A stretch of 64,000 nt of DNA from Hyphomicrobium_B sp001006785 (GCF_001006785.1 NZ_CDHO01000003.1:1054001-1118000); one strand, 5' to 3'; numbered from the stretch's first letter, positions 25,295 through 34,331 are shown. A program made the numbers and translations. Notes: a model not told the origin generated them from the sequence alone.

Positions 25295-25894
25295 TCAGCC
25301 AGCGAGACGCGCCGCGATCTGTGCGACGTGACGGCCCTGGAAGTGCGCCCCGGCCAGTTCGTTTGCCGAAGGCTGTCGCGAGCCATCGCCGTCCGCGATC
25401 GTCGAAGCGCCGTACGGCGAGCCGCCAGTCACCTCCTTCACGCCCATCTGCCCCTGGAACGAATAGGGCAGCCCGACCACCACCATGCCGTGATGAAGCA
25501 GCACGGTGTGCGTCGAAAGGATCGTGCTCTCCTGGCCGCCGTGCTGGGTCGCGGTGGACGTAAATACGCTGCCGACCTTTCCGATCAGCTTGCCGCCAGC
25601 CCACAGGCCGCCGGTCTGATCGAGAAAGTTCTTCATCTGCGCCGGCATGTTTCCGAAGCGCGTCGGAACACCGATAATGATCGCATCGTAGTTCGGCAGC
25701 TCGTCGACGGTCGCGATCGGCGCGGCCTGGTCGAGCTTGAAATGCGATTTGCGTGCGATCTCTTCCGGCACCAGCTCTGGCACCCGTTTGATCACGACCT
25801 CGGCGCCGGCTTCTCGCGCGCCCGCCGCAACGCTCCCAGCCATCGTCTCGATGTGGCCGTAGCTGGAATAGTAGAGAACAAGAACCTTGGTCAT
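25295..25894 (-). CDS. wrbA: NAD(P)H:quinone oxidoreductase WrbA
   Basis: A 199-residue flavodoxin-like quinone reductase: FMN site VLVLYYSSYGHIETMA, GVPTRFGNMPAQMKNFLDQ and the C-terminal GGSPYGASTIADGDGSR. It performs two-electron reduction of quinones, avoiding semiquinones. The ATG at 25894 (MTKVLVLYYSS) is the family start; an upstream in-frame start at 25966 is not supported. It is the first gene of the minus-strand set and divergent from a LysR gene. Confidence 0.95.
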   Translation of the reverse strand: MTKVLVLYYSSYGHIETMAGSVAAGAREAGAEVVIKRVPELVPEEIARKSHFKLDQAAPIATVDELPNYDAIIIGVPTRFGNMPAQMKNFLDQTGGLWAGGKLIGKVGSVFTSTATQHGGQESTILSTHTVLLHHGMVVVGLPYSFQGQMGVKEVTGGSPYGASTIADGDGSRQPSANELAGAHFQGRHVAQIAARLAG

Positions 25895-25991
25895 TGCGAA
25901 TGCCTTCTCCGTCCATGCAACTCGTTCGATGAGAGGGAATATGGTTCGTTGACGAAAAACGAGCAATCATGGATATAGTTGCCAGTCTGGT

Positions 25992-26002
25992 TCCAATTTG
26001 GA
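25992..26002. promoter_or_regulatory. candidate LysR-type operator
   Basis: TCCAATTTGGA, a near-palindrome with one central mismatch, lies just upstream of the LysR start in the 114-base divergent region with wrbA. LysR regulators usually bind such sites to control both directions. It is only seven bases from the regulator ATG, as expected for autoregulation. Confidence 0.3.
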
Positions 26003-26008
26003 TACAAA

Positions 26009-26926
26009 ATGGATAAGCTGGAAGCGATGAACGCCTTCGCAAAAGTCGTCGCGAGCGGCAGCTACGCGGAGGCGGCAAGACGGCTCAATTTAACGCGCTC
26101 TGCCGTCAGCAAGGCCGTCATGGAGTTGGAGCAGGCGCTCGGCGCCAGGCTTCTCGACCGCACGACGCGGCGCGTGACGCCAACCGAGGCGGGCCTCGCC
26201 TACTACGAGCGCTGTCTCGCCATTCTCGCGCAGGTGGACGAGACGGAAGCCCAGATTTCCCGTCTCCACGACGAGCCGAAGGGTGTCCTGAAGGTCAACG
26301 CGCCGATGTCGTTCGGCACGCTTTACCTCGGAGACGCCGTCGCCGACTTCATGATCCGCTACAGCGATTTGAAAGTCGAGTTGACCCTCACCGACCGTTT
26401 CATCGACCCGCTCGAAGAAGGCGTCGACGTGACCGTGCGGATCGGTGCAATGGTGGATTCGAGTTTGATTGCGCGGCGCATTTCTCCGGCTCGCATCGTG
26501 CTCGTTGCGTCGCCGGACTATCTGAAGGCGCACGGCACGCCGCAAAGCCCATCCGACCTCGCGGAGCATCGCTGCCTGAGTTACGGCCATATGACGTCGA
26601 TGCAGCGCTGGCATCTGACCGACAGAGGCGAACCGGTTTCCGTGGCGATCGGCGCCTGCCTGTCGTCGAACAACGGTGACGTGCTGCGCGAAGCGGCGCT
26701 GAAAGGCATTGGCATCGCGTTGCTGCCGACGTTCATTGCCGGAAAGGACATCGCCGCGAAACGCTTGCAGATCGTTTTGCCCGAGAACCAGCCGGACGAT
26801 CTAACGATCCACGCGCTCTATGCGCCAAACCGCTATCTCGCCGCAAAAACTCGCGTCTTTATTGATTTTCTCGTCGATCGTTTCGGGAACACGCCGTCGT
26901 GGGACGTCTGCTTCGCGAAACGCTAG
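26009..26926 (+). CDS. LysR-family transcriptional regulator
   Basis: A 305-residue regulator. The N-terminal winged helix has MDKLEAMNAFAKVVASGSYA, ARRLNLTRSAVSKAVMELEQ and LLDRTTRRVTPTEAG; the effector domain has GVLKVNAPMSFGTLYL and EGVDVTVRIGAM. Its place divergent from wrbA and the dioxygenase genes makes control of that set likely, with a quinone or phenol as effector; this is inference. Confidence 0.93.
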   Translation: MDKLEAMNAFAKVVASGSYAEAARRLNLTRSAVSKAVMELEQALGARLLDRTTRRVTPTEAGLAYYERCLAILAQVDETEAQISRLHDEPKGVLKVNAPMSFGTLYLGDAVADFMIRYSDLKVELTLTDRFIDPLEEGVDVTVRIGAMVDSSLIARRISPARIVLVASPDYLKAHGTPQSPSDLAEHRCLSYGHMTSMQRWHLTDRGEPVSVAIGACLSSNNGDVLREAALKGIGIALLPTFIAGKDIAAKRLQIVLPENQPDDLTIHALYAPNRYLAAKTRVFIDFLVDRFGNTPSWDVCFAKR

Positions 26927-26927
26927 C

Positions 26928-27692
26928 TCATTGCCTCGGTGTCCGGCGTAGCAGGTATGTATCCATGATCCAGCCTTTACGCGCCCGTTCCTCCGCGCGC
27001 ACACGCTCGATCTCGTCGACCTGATCCGCAAGCTTTCCGGAAGCCAGAACCTCGTCCGGTGTGCCGAGGTAGGCGCCCCAATAGATAGCGACGTCCTCGT
27101 CGGCCAGCGCCCGAAGACCCGATCCGTTATCAAGCATCACGACGGCCGTATCGACGCCTTGAGGGAGACCCTCGAGAAGCTTTCGGCCTGTCGTGATGTG
27201 CACCGGTTCGCCAATCGCATTGAGCGCGATCTTGTGCTGAGCCGCGAGTGCCTGCACGCTCGTGATGCCCGGGATCACTTCGTAGTCGAAGGCGATCTTT
27301 CCCTCGGCGACAATCTGCTGAATGACGCGGATCGTGCTGTCATAGAGCGACGGGTCGCCCCAGACGAGAATGCCTCCGACCTCGCCGTCTTTGAGTTCCG
27401 TTGCAATGAGACGGCTGAAAATCGTGGCCTTCTCGTCGTGCCAGGATTTGACACCTGATTTGTAATCAGGGGTGCCGGCATCGCGCACCGGGCTCGCGGC
27501 CTCGACGATGCGGTACGCATGGTTGGTGATGAAACGCTCGCAGATCGTCGTCCGGAGCTTGACGAGATCGTCCTTCGCCTCACCCTTGTCGAGAACGAAG
27601 AACACGTCGACCCTATTCAGCGCCTTGACGGCCTGCATCGTCACGTAGTCCGGATTTCCGGCCCCGATCCCGATGAGCAGCAATGTCTTCAT
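26928..27692 (-). CDS. cobF: precorrin-6A synthase (deacetylating), CobF
   Basis: A 254-residue tetrapyrrole methylase of the aerobic cobalamin pathway; CobF methylates C1 of precorrin-5 with loss of acetate. Evidence: MKTLLLIGIGAGNPDYVTMQ, VWGDPSLYDSTIRVI and FDYEVIPGITSVQALAA, plus the CobF-specific tail GWIMDTYLLRRTPRQ. No other cob genes are close. It is divergent from the DUF6513 gene with 144 bases between. The ATG at 27692 matches the family start. Confidence 0.9.
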   Translation of the reverse strand: MKTLLLIGIGAGNPDYVTMQAVKALNRVDVFFVLDKGEAKDDLVKLRTTICERFITNHAYRIVEAASPVRDAGTPDYKSGVKSWHDEKATIFSRLIATELKDGEVGGILVWGDPSLYDSTIRVIQQIVAEGKIAFDYEVIPGITSVQALAAQHKIALNAIGEPVHITTGRKLLEGLPQGVDTAVVMLDNGSGLRALADEDVAIYWGAYLGTPDEVLASGKLADQVDEIERVRAEERARKGWIMDTYLLRRTPRQ

Positions 27693-27836
27693 GTTCGGGG
27701 ACGCTCCAGCCTCTCGCGCCCGGCGCAGGCGCATACTTTTTTACTTTGCCGCGTTACGCTGCTGTAGAGATTGCAACGGCGGTCATTCAGTGCCAATGCA
27801 CCGTTTAACCGATCTTGAAAGGGAATTCCCCGGCCA

Positions 27837-29261
27837 ATGGCCAAGCGCGTCGTTTTGGTAACCGGATCGTTGGCGGAGCCGCGCGTCAAGCGTATCGTCG
27901 ACGATCTGAACGATAAGGACATCGAGCCGATCGTCGCCAATGTCGGCGTCAAGGTCGCGGCACTGATGACGGCGGACATCGTCGAGCGCCGCCTGAAGCT
28001 GCCGGAAGATATCGATCGGGTCATCATGCCGGGACGCTTCCGGGGCGACCTTGAGCGCTTGTCGGACTTCTTCGGAACGCGCTTCGAGCGGGGGCCTGAA
28101 GAGATCGCGGACCTGCCGTCCTACCTCGGGCACGCCCAGCGAGAGATCAATCTCACCGAATACGACGTCACGATTTTCGCCGAGATCGTCGATGCGACGC
28201 TGATGACCTGCGATCAGATCGTCGAGCGCGCGCGCAAGCTGCGCGCCGACGGCGCCAACGTGATCGACCTCGGTTGCTTGCCCGACAGTCCATTTCCGCA
28301 TCTGGAGGATGCGATCGCAGCGTTGCACGCGGACGGAGCTAAGGTCAGCGTCGACTCCTTCCGCGCCGACGAGCTGTCGCGCGCGACGCGCGCGGGCGCG
28401 GACTATCTTCTGAGCCTGTCCGAAAAGACGATCTCGATTGCGGACGAGGGGCCGGCCGTTCCGATCCTCGTGTCCGCGGGCGCCGCCGACATGGAGTCCC
28501 TCGACCGCGCGATCGACATCATGATCGCCAAGGGCAAGCCGTTCTATGCCGATCCGATCCTCGATCCCATTCACTACGGATTCACGGCCTCGGTCGCGCG
28601 CTATTACGATCTGCGCAAGCGCCGCCCCGATGTTCCGATCCTCATGGGCATCGGCAACGTCACCGAGTTGACCGACGCCGATACGACCGGCATCAACGCC
28701 GTGCTCATGGGCATGTGCTCGGAACTGCACGTGACGGCCGTACTCGCCGTGCAAGTCAGCCCGCATTGCCGTACGGCGATCAAGGAATTCGATCGCGCCC
28801 GCCGTGAATTCTTCGCCGCGCGCAAGGCCGACGCGCTACCGCAAGGTTTCGGCATGGGATTGATGGCGCTTCGCGATCGCAAGGGTTTCGCGTCTACGCC
28901 CGCCGAAATCGAAGCGCTCGCGGCGGTGCTGCGCGATAAGAATTATCGCATCGAAGTGGCCGAGGACGGAGTGCACATCTACAACCGCAACGGTCACTAC
29001 GTGTCAGACGATCCGTTCAAACTCTATCCGAACCTTCAGCTTGGCGACGACGTGGGACACGCCTTCTATCTCGGCGTTGAAACGGCGCGCGCCGAAATCG
29101 CCTACCGGCTTGGGAAGCGCTACGCCCAAGATGAGCCGCTGCCCTTCGGCATTGTCGCCGAGGTTCCGGGCGCCGCCGAAGATGCGCATGCGATGAAGTT
29201 CAAGGAAGCGGGTTCGACGTTCGCAAAGCCGAAAGTGGAGAAGGATGCCGGCGCGGAGTAG
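27837..29261 (+). CDS. DUF6513 dihydropteroate synthase-like protein
   Basis: A 474-residue protein. The N-terminal DUF6513 region (1-130) begins MAKRVVLVTGSLAEPRVKRI; a TIM-barrel of the pterin-binding type follows, with GANVIDLGCLPDSPFPHLED, KVSVDSFRADEL, YADPILDPIHYGF and PILMGIGNVTELTDAD. Such proteins are found in methylotrophs and methanogens and are linked to tetrahydromethanopterin synthesis, where they may join the pterin and arylamine parts. The C-terminal part binds nothing recognisable. It supports C1 metabolism in this organism. Confidence 0.85.
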   Translation: MAKRVVLVTGSLAEPRVKRIVDDLNDKDIEPIVANVGVKVAALMTADIVERRLKLPEDIDRVIMPGRFRGDLERLSDFFGTRFERGPEEIADLPSYLGHAQREINLTEYDVTIFAEIVDATLMTCDQIVERARKLRADGANVIDLGCLPDSPFPHLEDAIAALHADGAKVSVDSFRADELSRATRAGADYLLSLSEKTISIADEGPAVPILVSAGAADMESLDRAIDIMIAKGKPFYADPILDPIHYGFTASVARYYDLRKRRPDVPILMGIGNVTELTDADTTGINAVLMGMCSELHVTAVLAVQVSPHCRTAIKEFDRARREFFAARKADALPQGFGMGLMALRDRKGFASTPAEIEALAAVLRDKNYRIEVAEDGVHIYNRNGHYVSDDPFKLYPNLQLGDDVGHAFYLGVETARAEIAYRLGKRYAQDEPLPFGIVAEVPGAAEDAHAMKFKEAGSTFAKPKVEKDAGAE

Positions 29262-29276
29262 CGGCCTAAAGCGGCA

Positions 29277-29744
29277 TTAGCGCCGCTGGAACGTCCGCAA
29301 CAGCTTGCGCAGCGTCGGACGAATGCTTTTCAGTTCTTCGACATGGATCGTCGACAGCTTGTCGATGGTCGCGTTCCCGGACTTCGTCAGCGAGACCTGA
29401 ATTTTCCGCCCGTCGGTCGGATCGGGATTGCGCTCCACCAGGCCGAGATCCGAGAGCCTGTCGACAAGCTCGACGACGGTGTGGTGGCGAAGCAGCAGCC
29501 GGTCGGCGATCTCTCCGACGCTCAGAGAGTCTCGTCCGGGCGCGCCCTTGACCGAGAGCATCAGCTGATGCTGCTGTGGGGTAACGCCCGCGCCGTTCGC
29601 GGCCGCCTCGCTGAAGGCAAGAAATTTTCGCAGCTCCCAGCGGAATTCCGCGAGCGCTTCATAATTCGCTTTCGTCACAGTCGACTTTTTGCGCCGCGCC
29701 GCCGTCTTGGACGCCGGAGACGATTTCGGATTTTTGGTGACCAA
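29277..29744 (-). CDS. MarR-family transcriptional regulator
   Basis: A 155-residue regulator with a lysine-rich N-terminal extension and the MarR winged helix: LSVGEIADRLLLRHHTVVEL, VDRLSDLGLVERNPDPTDGR and KIQVSLTKSG. A TTG at 29744 is chosen because GGAG lies six bases upstream (29751-29754); a longer frame from 29846 lacks such a site. It probably represses a nearby gene or itself; see the palindrome at 29898. Confidence 0.88.
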   Translation of the reverse strand: MVTKNPKSSPASKTAARRKKSTVTKANYEALAEFRWELRKFLAFSEAAANGAGVTPQQHQLMLSVKGAPGRDSLSVGEIADRLLLRHHTVVELVDRLSDLGLVERNPDPTDGRKIQVSLTKSGNATIDKLSTIHVEELKSIRPTLRKLLRTFQRR

Positions 29745-30195
29745 AGGTGGCTCCTGTTTTGGCGGGCAGAGCGGAGGGATGACGACTCGGGAATCCAGCC
29801 TGATAGTCCGGCAACTTCCTATTAGCGAATGGCCGCCGCCTTTCAAGCGTTCCGCGGCGCCAATTCGCCGCTGCCGGAAGGCGGGGTATTGGGAATATAT
29901 ATCGGAATGCGATATAAAATTTATCCGCGGAATGTAACGTTATTCTCCCCGCGCCGACGCTTAGTACAGGGAAAAGGCTGCCGCCGTAAACGTGACTTTG
30001 GCCTATGGTAACGGGAGCCAGCCGGGGTGTCGTCCCGCCGGCCCGGGAGAACCAACGCCGGTAGCTGACAATAGTTTACGCTCTCTTTTTTCAGCCGGGA
30101 GCACTACGGCCCACCCCTCGCCAGCGCTTCTGCATTCAGCAACCATTCAGGCCGGACGGCGTTTCTCACAGTCAGTTTGACTTGGAGTCATCGCC
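29745..30195. other. intergenic region between MarR gene and Tyr-rich protein gene
   Basis: About 450 bases, AT-rich around 29890-29945. It holds the 19-base palindrome listed separately. No RNA or other gene was recognised. Confidence 0.5.
29898..29916. promoter_or_regulatory. candidate MarR operator (perfect inverted repeat)
   Basis: TATATCG-GAATG-CGATATA, a perfect 7-base inverted repeat with a 5-base spacer, 154 bases upstream of the MarR start in an AT-rich stretch. Size and AT content fit MarR-type sites. The target could be the MarR gene or the plus-strand gene at 30196. Confidence 0.4.
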
Positions 30196-30513
30196 ATGAA
30201 AACTCTGATCTCTGCCGTTGCGGCCTCGGTAATCGCCAGCTTTGCGCCGGGCGTCGCGTCGGCCGCTGATTTCGGCGGCTACGACGAGCAGGAAACGGTC
30301 ATCGAAGAGCGCGCCCCCGTCGTCGAACGAGAACGCATTGTGGAGCGCCGCTACTACGAGCCTGCTGACGAATACTACTATGAAGACGACGCACCGGTCG
30401 TGACGTATTACAGCCGCCCCTATCGTCGGCCATACCCCTACTACGCCGGCTATCCGTATCGCTTCGGAGCGTATTACGGCCACGGCCACTGGGGCCACCG
30501 CGGCCGCTGGTAA
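30196..30513 (+). CDS. secreted tyrosine- and arginine-rich protein
   Basis: A 105-residue protein with a Sec signal peptide (MKTLISAVAASVIASFAPG, cleavage near VASA-AD). The mature part is low-complexity: acidic/arginine repeat ERERIVERRYYEP, then tyrosine-rich YYYEDD and PYRRPYPYYAGYPYRF, ending in a histidine-rich GHGHWGHRGRW. Such short Tyr/His-rich proteins are common in Hyphomicrobiales with no known role; the His tail may bind metal. Confidence 0.75.
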   Translation: MKTLISAVAASVIASFAPGVASAADFGGYDEQETVIEERAPVVERERIVERRYYEPADEYYYEDDAPVVTYYSRPYRRPYPYYAGYPYRFGAYYGHGHWGHRGRW

Positions 30514-30733
30514 TTTTCCGGTAACAAATGAGACCGAGCCCGGCCGCTTGCTTCGCTACGGGCTGGGCTCGTTTCGGTTTGGTGTCGACCGAGCCGCGAT
30601 CACTCCGCTTTGCGCGGCCAGATTTCAGCATTCTCTTAATGCTGATCCGCGATGCACGCGGCATTTTTGCGATAAATTTACCTCGTCCATCAACTCTATG
30701 ATCTGCACCGTCGGGCGTAGAGGAGAGAAGTGC

Positions 30734-31135
30734 ATGTTGAGCGCGAGACACGGCATCGCCGCCCTGGCTGCGGTGCTGGCCAGCGTCGCCCTTTCTGCGA
30801 CCGCAGAAGCGACCTATCGCGGCTGCGGGTTCGATCGCTACGGATATCACCCGCCGGACTTCAGAGGTTGCGATCCGGTCGTCGAAGTCGTCGTCGTGCG
30901 TCCGCCCGTCGTCCGACGTGCTCCCGTGGTCCGAGTGAAACGCGTGCGAAGAGTGAAGCCGGTTCAACGTGTACGGCCGGCGCCACGTGTGCGCAGCGTT
31001 GTCGCGGTTCTGCCGCCGCCGCCCCCTCCGCCGACATTCGACAACTATTACGCGTCCAGGCCCATCCAGCCCGGCTGCTATTTCGATAACGGCTACGATA
31101 TGCGCGTGCACCGGATCTGCTACAGTGGCTGGTAA
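30734..31135 (+). CDS. secreted valine/arginine/proline-rich protein
   Basis: A 133-residue protein. A signal peptide covers about residues 1-25 (ending SATAEA). The mature part has an N-terminal cysteine region (YRGCGFDRYGYHPP), a strongly basic core (VVRVKRVRRVKPVQRVRPAP), a polyproline stretch and a C-terminal cysteine pair region (PGCYFDNGYDMRVHRICYSG). AGGAGAG precedes the ATG at 30734; the longer frame from 30548 is rejected. It may bind nucleic acid, murein or anionic surfaces, but nothing shows this. Confidence 0.7.
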   Translation: MLSARHGIAALAAVLASVALSATAEATYRGCGFDRYGYHPPDFRGCDPVVEVVVVRPPVVRRAPVVRVKRVRRVKPVQRVRPAPRVRSVVAVLPPPPPPPTFDNYYASRPIQPGCYFDNGYDMRVHRICYSGW

Positions 31136-31167
31136 TCGCCCATTGTGTCAGTAAAAGCAGAGTCCTC

Positions 31168-32013
31168 ATGCGTTTGAATCCAAGCTTCTCGAGAAGCGCG
31201 TCGTTGCGGGTCGCGCTCGTATTCGCTTCGCTGTGCGCGTCGGCAACGGCCGGCGTCGCCGCCCAATGTGGTAACGGTCCGCAAGGCTTTGATGCCTGGC
31301 TGCAAGGCTTCAAATCCCGGGCGGCCGCGCAGGGCATTAAACCCGAGACGGTTTCGCGCGCATTGTCAGGCGTTACGTACGACCCGACCGTCATTCGCCT
31401 TGATCGCTCGCAGCATTCCTTCAAGCTCAGCTTTCAGCAATTCTATGCGCGCCGGGTCAACGGCGCCCTCATCAATCGCGGCAAGTCTTTGATGCGCACG
31501 CATCGCGCCACGCTGGACCGCATCGAAAAGCGGTTCGGCGTTCCGGGAGCGGTGATCGTCGCGATCTGGGGATTGGAAACGCATTACGGCGCCGACGCCT
31601 CGGCACGCTATTCGATCCTGCGGTCGCTCGCGACGCTGGCCTACGATTGCCGCCGTTCCGAATTCTTCACTAGTCAGCTTCTGGATGCGATCCGGATCGT
31701 CGGTCGCGGTGACTTGTCGCCGAGCCAATTGCGCGGCGGCTGGGCCGGCGAAATTGGACAGACGCAGTTTTTGCCGACGCCCTATGTCCGCTATGCCGTT
31801 GACTTCGACGGCAACGGCCATCGCGATCTCGTGCACAGCGTGCCGGACATCCTGGCCTCGACCGCGAATTTCCTCGCAAGCCACGGCTGGCAGCGCGGCG
31901 GCTCATGGCAGCCCGGATCGGCAAACTATGGCGTCATCGGCCAATGGAATAAGGCTGAGGTCTATCAGCGGACCATCGCCGCAATGGCGACGCAGCTTGC
32001 GGGCGGCGGTTGA
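31168..32013 (+). CDS. MltB-type lytic murein transglycosylase
   Basis: A 281-residue periplasmic enzyme with a signal peptide (cleavage after about residue 32, GVAAQCG). The catalytic glutamate lies in AIWGLETHYGADA; other MltB/SltB2 features are YDPTVIRLDRSQ, GGWAGEIGQTQFLPTPYVRY and DGNGHRDLVHSVPDILAST. No peptidoglycan-binding domain is attached. It cleaves glycan strands with anhydro-muramic acid formation. Confidence 0.92.
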   Translation: MRLNPSFSRSASLRVALVFASLCASATAGVAAQCGNGPQGFDAWLQGFKSRAAAQGIKPETVSRALSGVTYDPTVIRLDRSQHSFKLSFQQFYARRVNGALINRGKSLMRTHRATLDRIEKRFGVPGAVIVAIWGLETHYGADASARYSILRSLATLAYDCRRSEFFTSQLLDAIRIVGRGDLSPSQLRGGWAGEIGQTQFLPTPYVRYAVDFDGNGHRDLVHSVPDILASTANFLASHGWQRGGSWQPGSANYGVIGQWNKAEVYQRTIAAMATQLAGGG

Positions 32014-32235
32014 GCAAAGCGTCCGGAGCGCTCGCGAACTCGGGCGCTCCGCTAAGCCGTTAGTCTCGCTGTCCTTTTGATCGGACCGACAACAAGGAAG
32101 GATGCGTCCATCCCGCGCATGCGAAATTTTTTGTCTCTCTCGCGCGCCGAGCCATACGTTGCCCATGATTTCCGTTTGATTGTGGCGCTGCGCGAAAGTC
32201 GGCGCGGTATGCAGTCATGGAAATAGGAGTCGGGA

Positions 32236-32466
32236 GTGGCGTGGGTAAATGGGTCGTCTGACACAGCACTTCAGCCGCTGGTCAGGCAGTTGCGTGATGC
32301 GCTGAGAAGCGCTGAAACTGAACTTCAGCGCCGGTGCTTCATCTCTTCTGAAATATCTGAAGCCCTTGCCTCCGCCGATGCGTACCTGGGTGAGCGAGGC
32401 GCTGCGCAAGGCTCGACTGTATCTTCTTCTCCCGAGCGCGCACGCCGATTGATCCGACGCGTTTAA
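32236..32466 (+). CDS. small hypothetical protein
   Basis: A 76-residue frame starting at GTG 32236 with AGGAG six bases upstream (32225-32229). The product is helical with LQPLVRQLRDALRSAETELQ and ends in basic ERARRLIRRV. No family recognised. Codon use fits the region, so it is probably real. Confidence 0.45.
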   Translation: MAWVNGSSDTALQPLVRQLRDALRSAETELQRRCFISSEISEALASADAYLGERGAAQGSTVSSSPERARRLIRRV

Positions 32467-32557
32467 GCACGCGCGAAATCATCACGATACGGATAATTCG
32501 GTCACGCTGCCGCCTTGCTTCTTAGGTGAAATCTCCTGGGGAGAAGGGCAGTGTTCC

Positions 32558-33103
32558 ATGCGTATTTTTGCTCTGGAAGTTCTCTTCGCTGTCGGCGTCT
32601 TCAGCATGCCGGCGGTCGGTTCTGAACAGGTTCGGCAGGACAACGCGCCCCTGCCGCAATTCATGCCAGCGAAAGCTCGTGCCGGCCTCGCCAATACCAG
32701 ACTGGCGGCGGACGAGACCCGCAAAGCGGCCGAAGAGCTCAGCGCCAAATTTTCCGGCGATCAGGCGTCGTCGCCAGCGAGTGTCGCAACCGATCGCGAG
32801 AACTCGGCACCTGTTCCGTCCATTGCAGACGATCCCCGAACGGACGCGCAAACTTCGGCGCGCGTCGCAGTGCTGCGAGCGCGGCCGTCCTCGGCTTCCA
32901 GCAAGCCGAAAAGCACGCGTGCAAAGGCGGCGAAATCGAACGTATCGAAATCCCGGTCTGCGAAGTCCGTTGCACGCTCAGCGCGAGGGTCATCCGTCGA
33001 TGCGCGGGCGAAGGACCTGACGCCAGACACGGTCCCAGGCGCGAAACTCGGCTGGCAAACAGGCGTCATCGGGATGCTGACAAACCCCGCATTCTGGCAC
33101 TGA
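32558..33103 (+). CDS. secreted alanine/serine/lysine-rich protein
   Basis: A 181-residue protein with a signal peptide (cleavage near AVGS-EQ). The middle is disordered, with lysine-serine-alanine repeats (STRAKAAKSNVSKSRSAKS). The last 20 residues are ordered and end GVIGMLTNPAFWH, which looks like a conserved C-terminal motif. Role unknown. Confidence 0.65.
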   Translation: MRIFALEVLFAVGVFSMPAVGSEQVRQDNAPLPQFMPAKARAGLANTRLAADETRKAAEELSAKFSGDQASSPASVATDRENSAPVPSIADDPRTDAQTSARVAVLRARPSSASSKPKSTRAKAAKSNVSKSRSAKSVARSARGSSVDARAKDLTPDTVPGAKLGWQTGVIGMLTNPAFWH

Positions 33104-33327
33104 GCGCCCCATCGCTTTGCCGCGACTCTGTGCAAATTTGAGACAGTCTTAGTCTGGATCGGAGGAGAAGCCTCGGACAGGCCGTCGGCACGATCTCAGT
33201 AAACTATGGCCGAGACTTTTCTCGCGCGGCTCTTACAAGGCCGTCGCGAGCGCCCGCCCGCGTGCTAAGCTCAACCCATTGCGAGGGGTCCGCCTAGTCC
33301 TAAGCCGGCGGTAGGGAGAGGAAGGCA

Positions 33328-34011
33328 ATGCCGGTCGTCGTATCGTTTGTGGGTCAGAAAGGCGGCGTGGGAAAAAGTACCCTCGCGCGGGCGTTCGCCG
33401 CCATCGCGGCACGCGGCAAACTGAAAGTGAAGCTTGCCGATCTCGATGTAAATCAGCAGACGTCTGTGCGCTGGGCCAGGACGCGCTCCGCGCGCGGGAA
33501 TGGATATCCCGTCGAAGCGGAAGCCTACACGACATTCGAAGATGTCCTGGCGAACATCAACGGTTTCGATCTCATCATCGTCGACACGCCCGGACACGCA
33601 AGTCCCGTTACGCTCGATATCGCGCGGTCTTCGCAAGTCGTTATCCTGCCAACGGGAGCGAGCACCGATGATTTGTATCCGACCGTTCTGCTTCTTTACG
33701 AACTGGAGCAGATGGGGATTCCAAAAGAGCGTCTCGCAGTCGCGCTCTGCCGCCTCCTCGAGCAGCGTGAGGAGCATGCGGCTCGAAAATATATCGAGAC
33801 CGCAGGTTACGAAGCGTTGGTCGGATCGATACCGGAGCGCTCCGGCTATCGTAGCGCGCACAATCTAGGTCAATCGATCACGGAGACGAGCGACCAGACA
33901 TTGAATCGCCGCGCGCGCACGCTGATGGAAAGCCTGCTCGAAAAGGTGATGAGCCAGCTGCAGGGATCGAACACGTTTCAAAAACGGGAAGGCAACGGCA
34001 GCGTCGCCTGA
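33328..34011 (+). CDS. ParA-family ATPase (orphan)
   Basis: A 227-residue ParA-type P-loop ATPase: deviant Walker A QKGGVGKSTLARAFA, Walker A' DLDVNQQTSVRWA and Walker B FDLIIVDTPGHAS. No ParB gene or parS-like repeat is seen nearby. The size and lack of an HTH domain suggest a small ParA of the kind that positions proteins, plasmids or chemoreceptor clusters. Followed by a 49-residue membrane protein. Confidence 0.85.
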   Translation: MPVVVSFVGQKGGVGKSTLARAFAAIAARGKLKVKLADLDVNQQTSVRWARTRSARGNGYPVEAEAYTTFEDVLANINGFDLIIVDTPGHASPVTLDIARSSQVVILPTGASTDDLYPTVLLLYELEQMGIPKERLAVALCRLLEQREEHAARKYIETAGYEALVGSIPERSGYRSAHNLGQSITETSDQTLNRRARTLMESLLEKVMSQLQGSNTFQKREGNGSVA

Positions 34012-34053
34012 TGTTCGGCGGCTTGTGTTGCAAGGCTTGATGGAAGGGATGCC

Positions 34054-34203
34054 ATGCCTCAGGAAGATCGCGCCTCGACGTCCGGAAACCAACGCTTCGC
34101 GAAGTGGGCAATCTTTTTAATCTTGGCGGCCGGCCTTGCCTGGCTCGGCGCCTACCTTCTCGGTGAACAGATTTACGATGCCGCCGTTCGGGTGACCCAC
34201 TGA
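34054..34203 (+). CDS. small single-pass membrane protein
   Basis: A 49-residue frame with an AAGGGA site before ATG 34054. A single hydrophobic helix (WAIFLILAAGLAWLGAYLLG) has a polar N-terminus (PQEDRASTSGNQRFAK) and a short tail. It lies 42 bases downstream of the ParA gene, possibly co-transcribed. No family recognised. Confidence 0.5.
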   Translation: MPQEDRASTSGNQRFAKWAIFLILAAGLAWLGAYLLGEQIYDAAVRVTH

Positions 34204-34331
34204 CCTTCGAAATCGCAACGGAAATTTCAGACAGTTAACAGGCACGCGGCTTGCACATCTCGATCCGGCCAGGATCGCGACGTATGGCGATCCGGCTAGG
34301 ATTAACGGACGCCAATAGCCGGAAGCACGTC

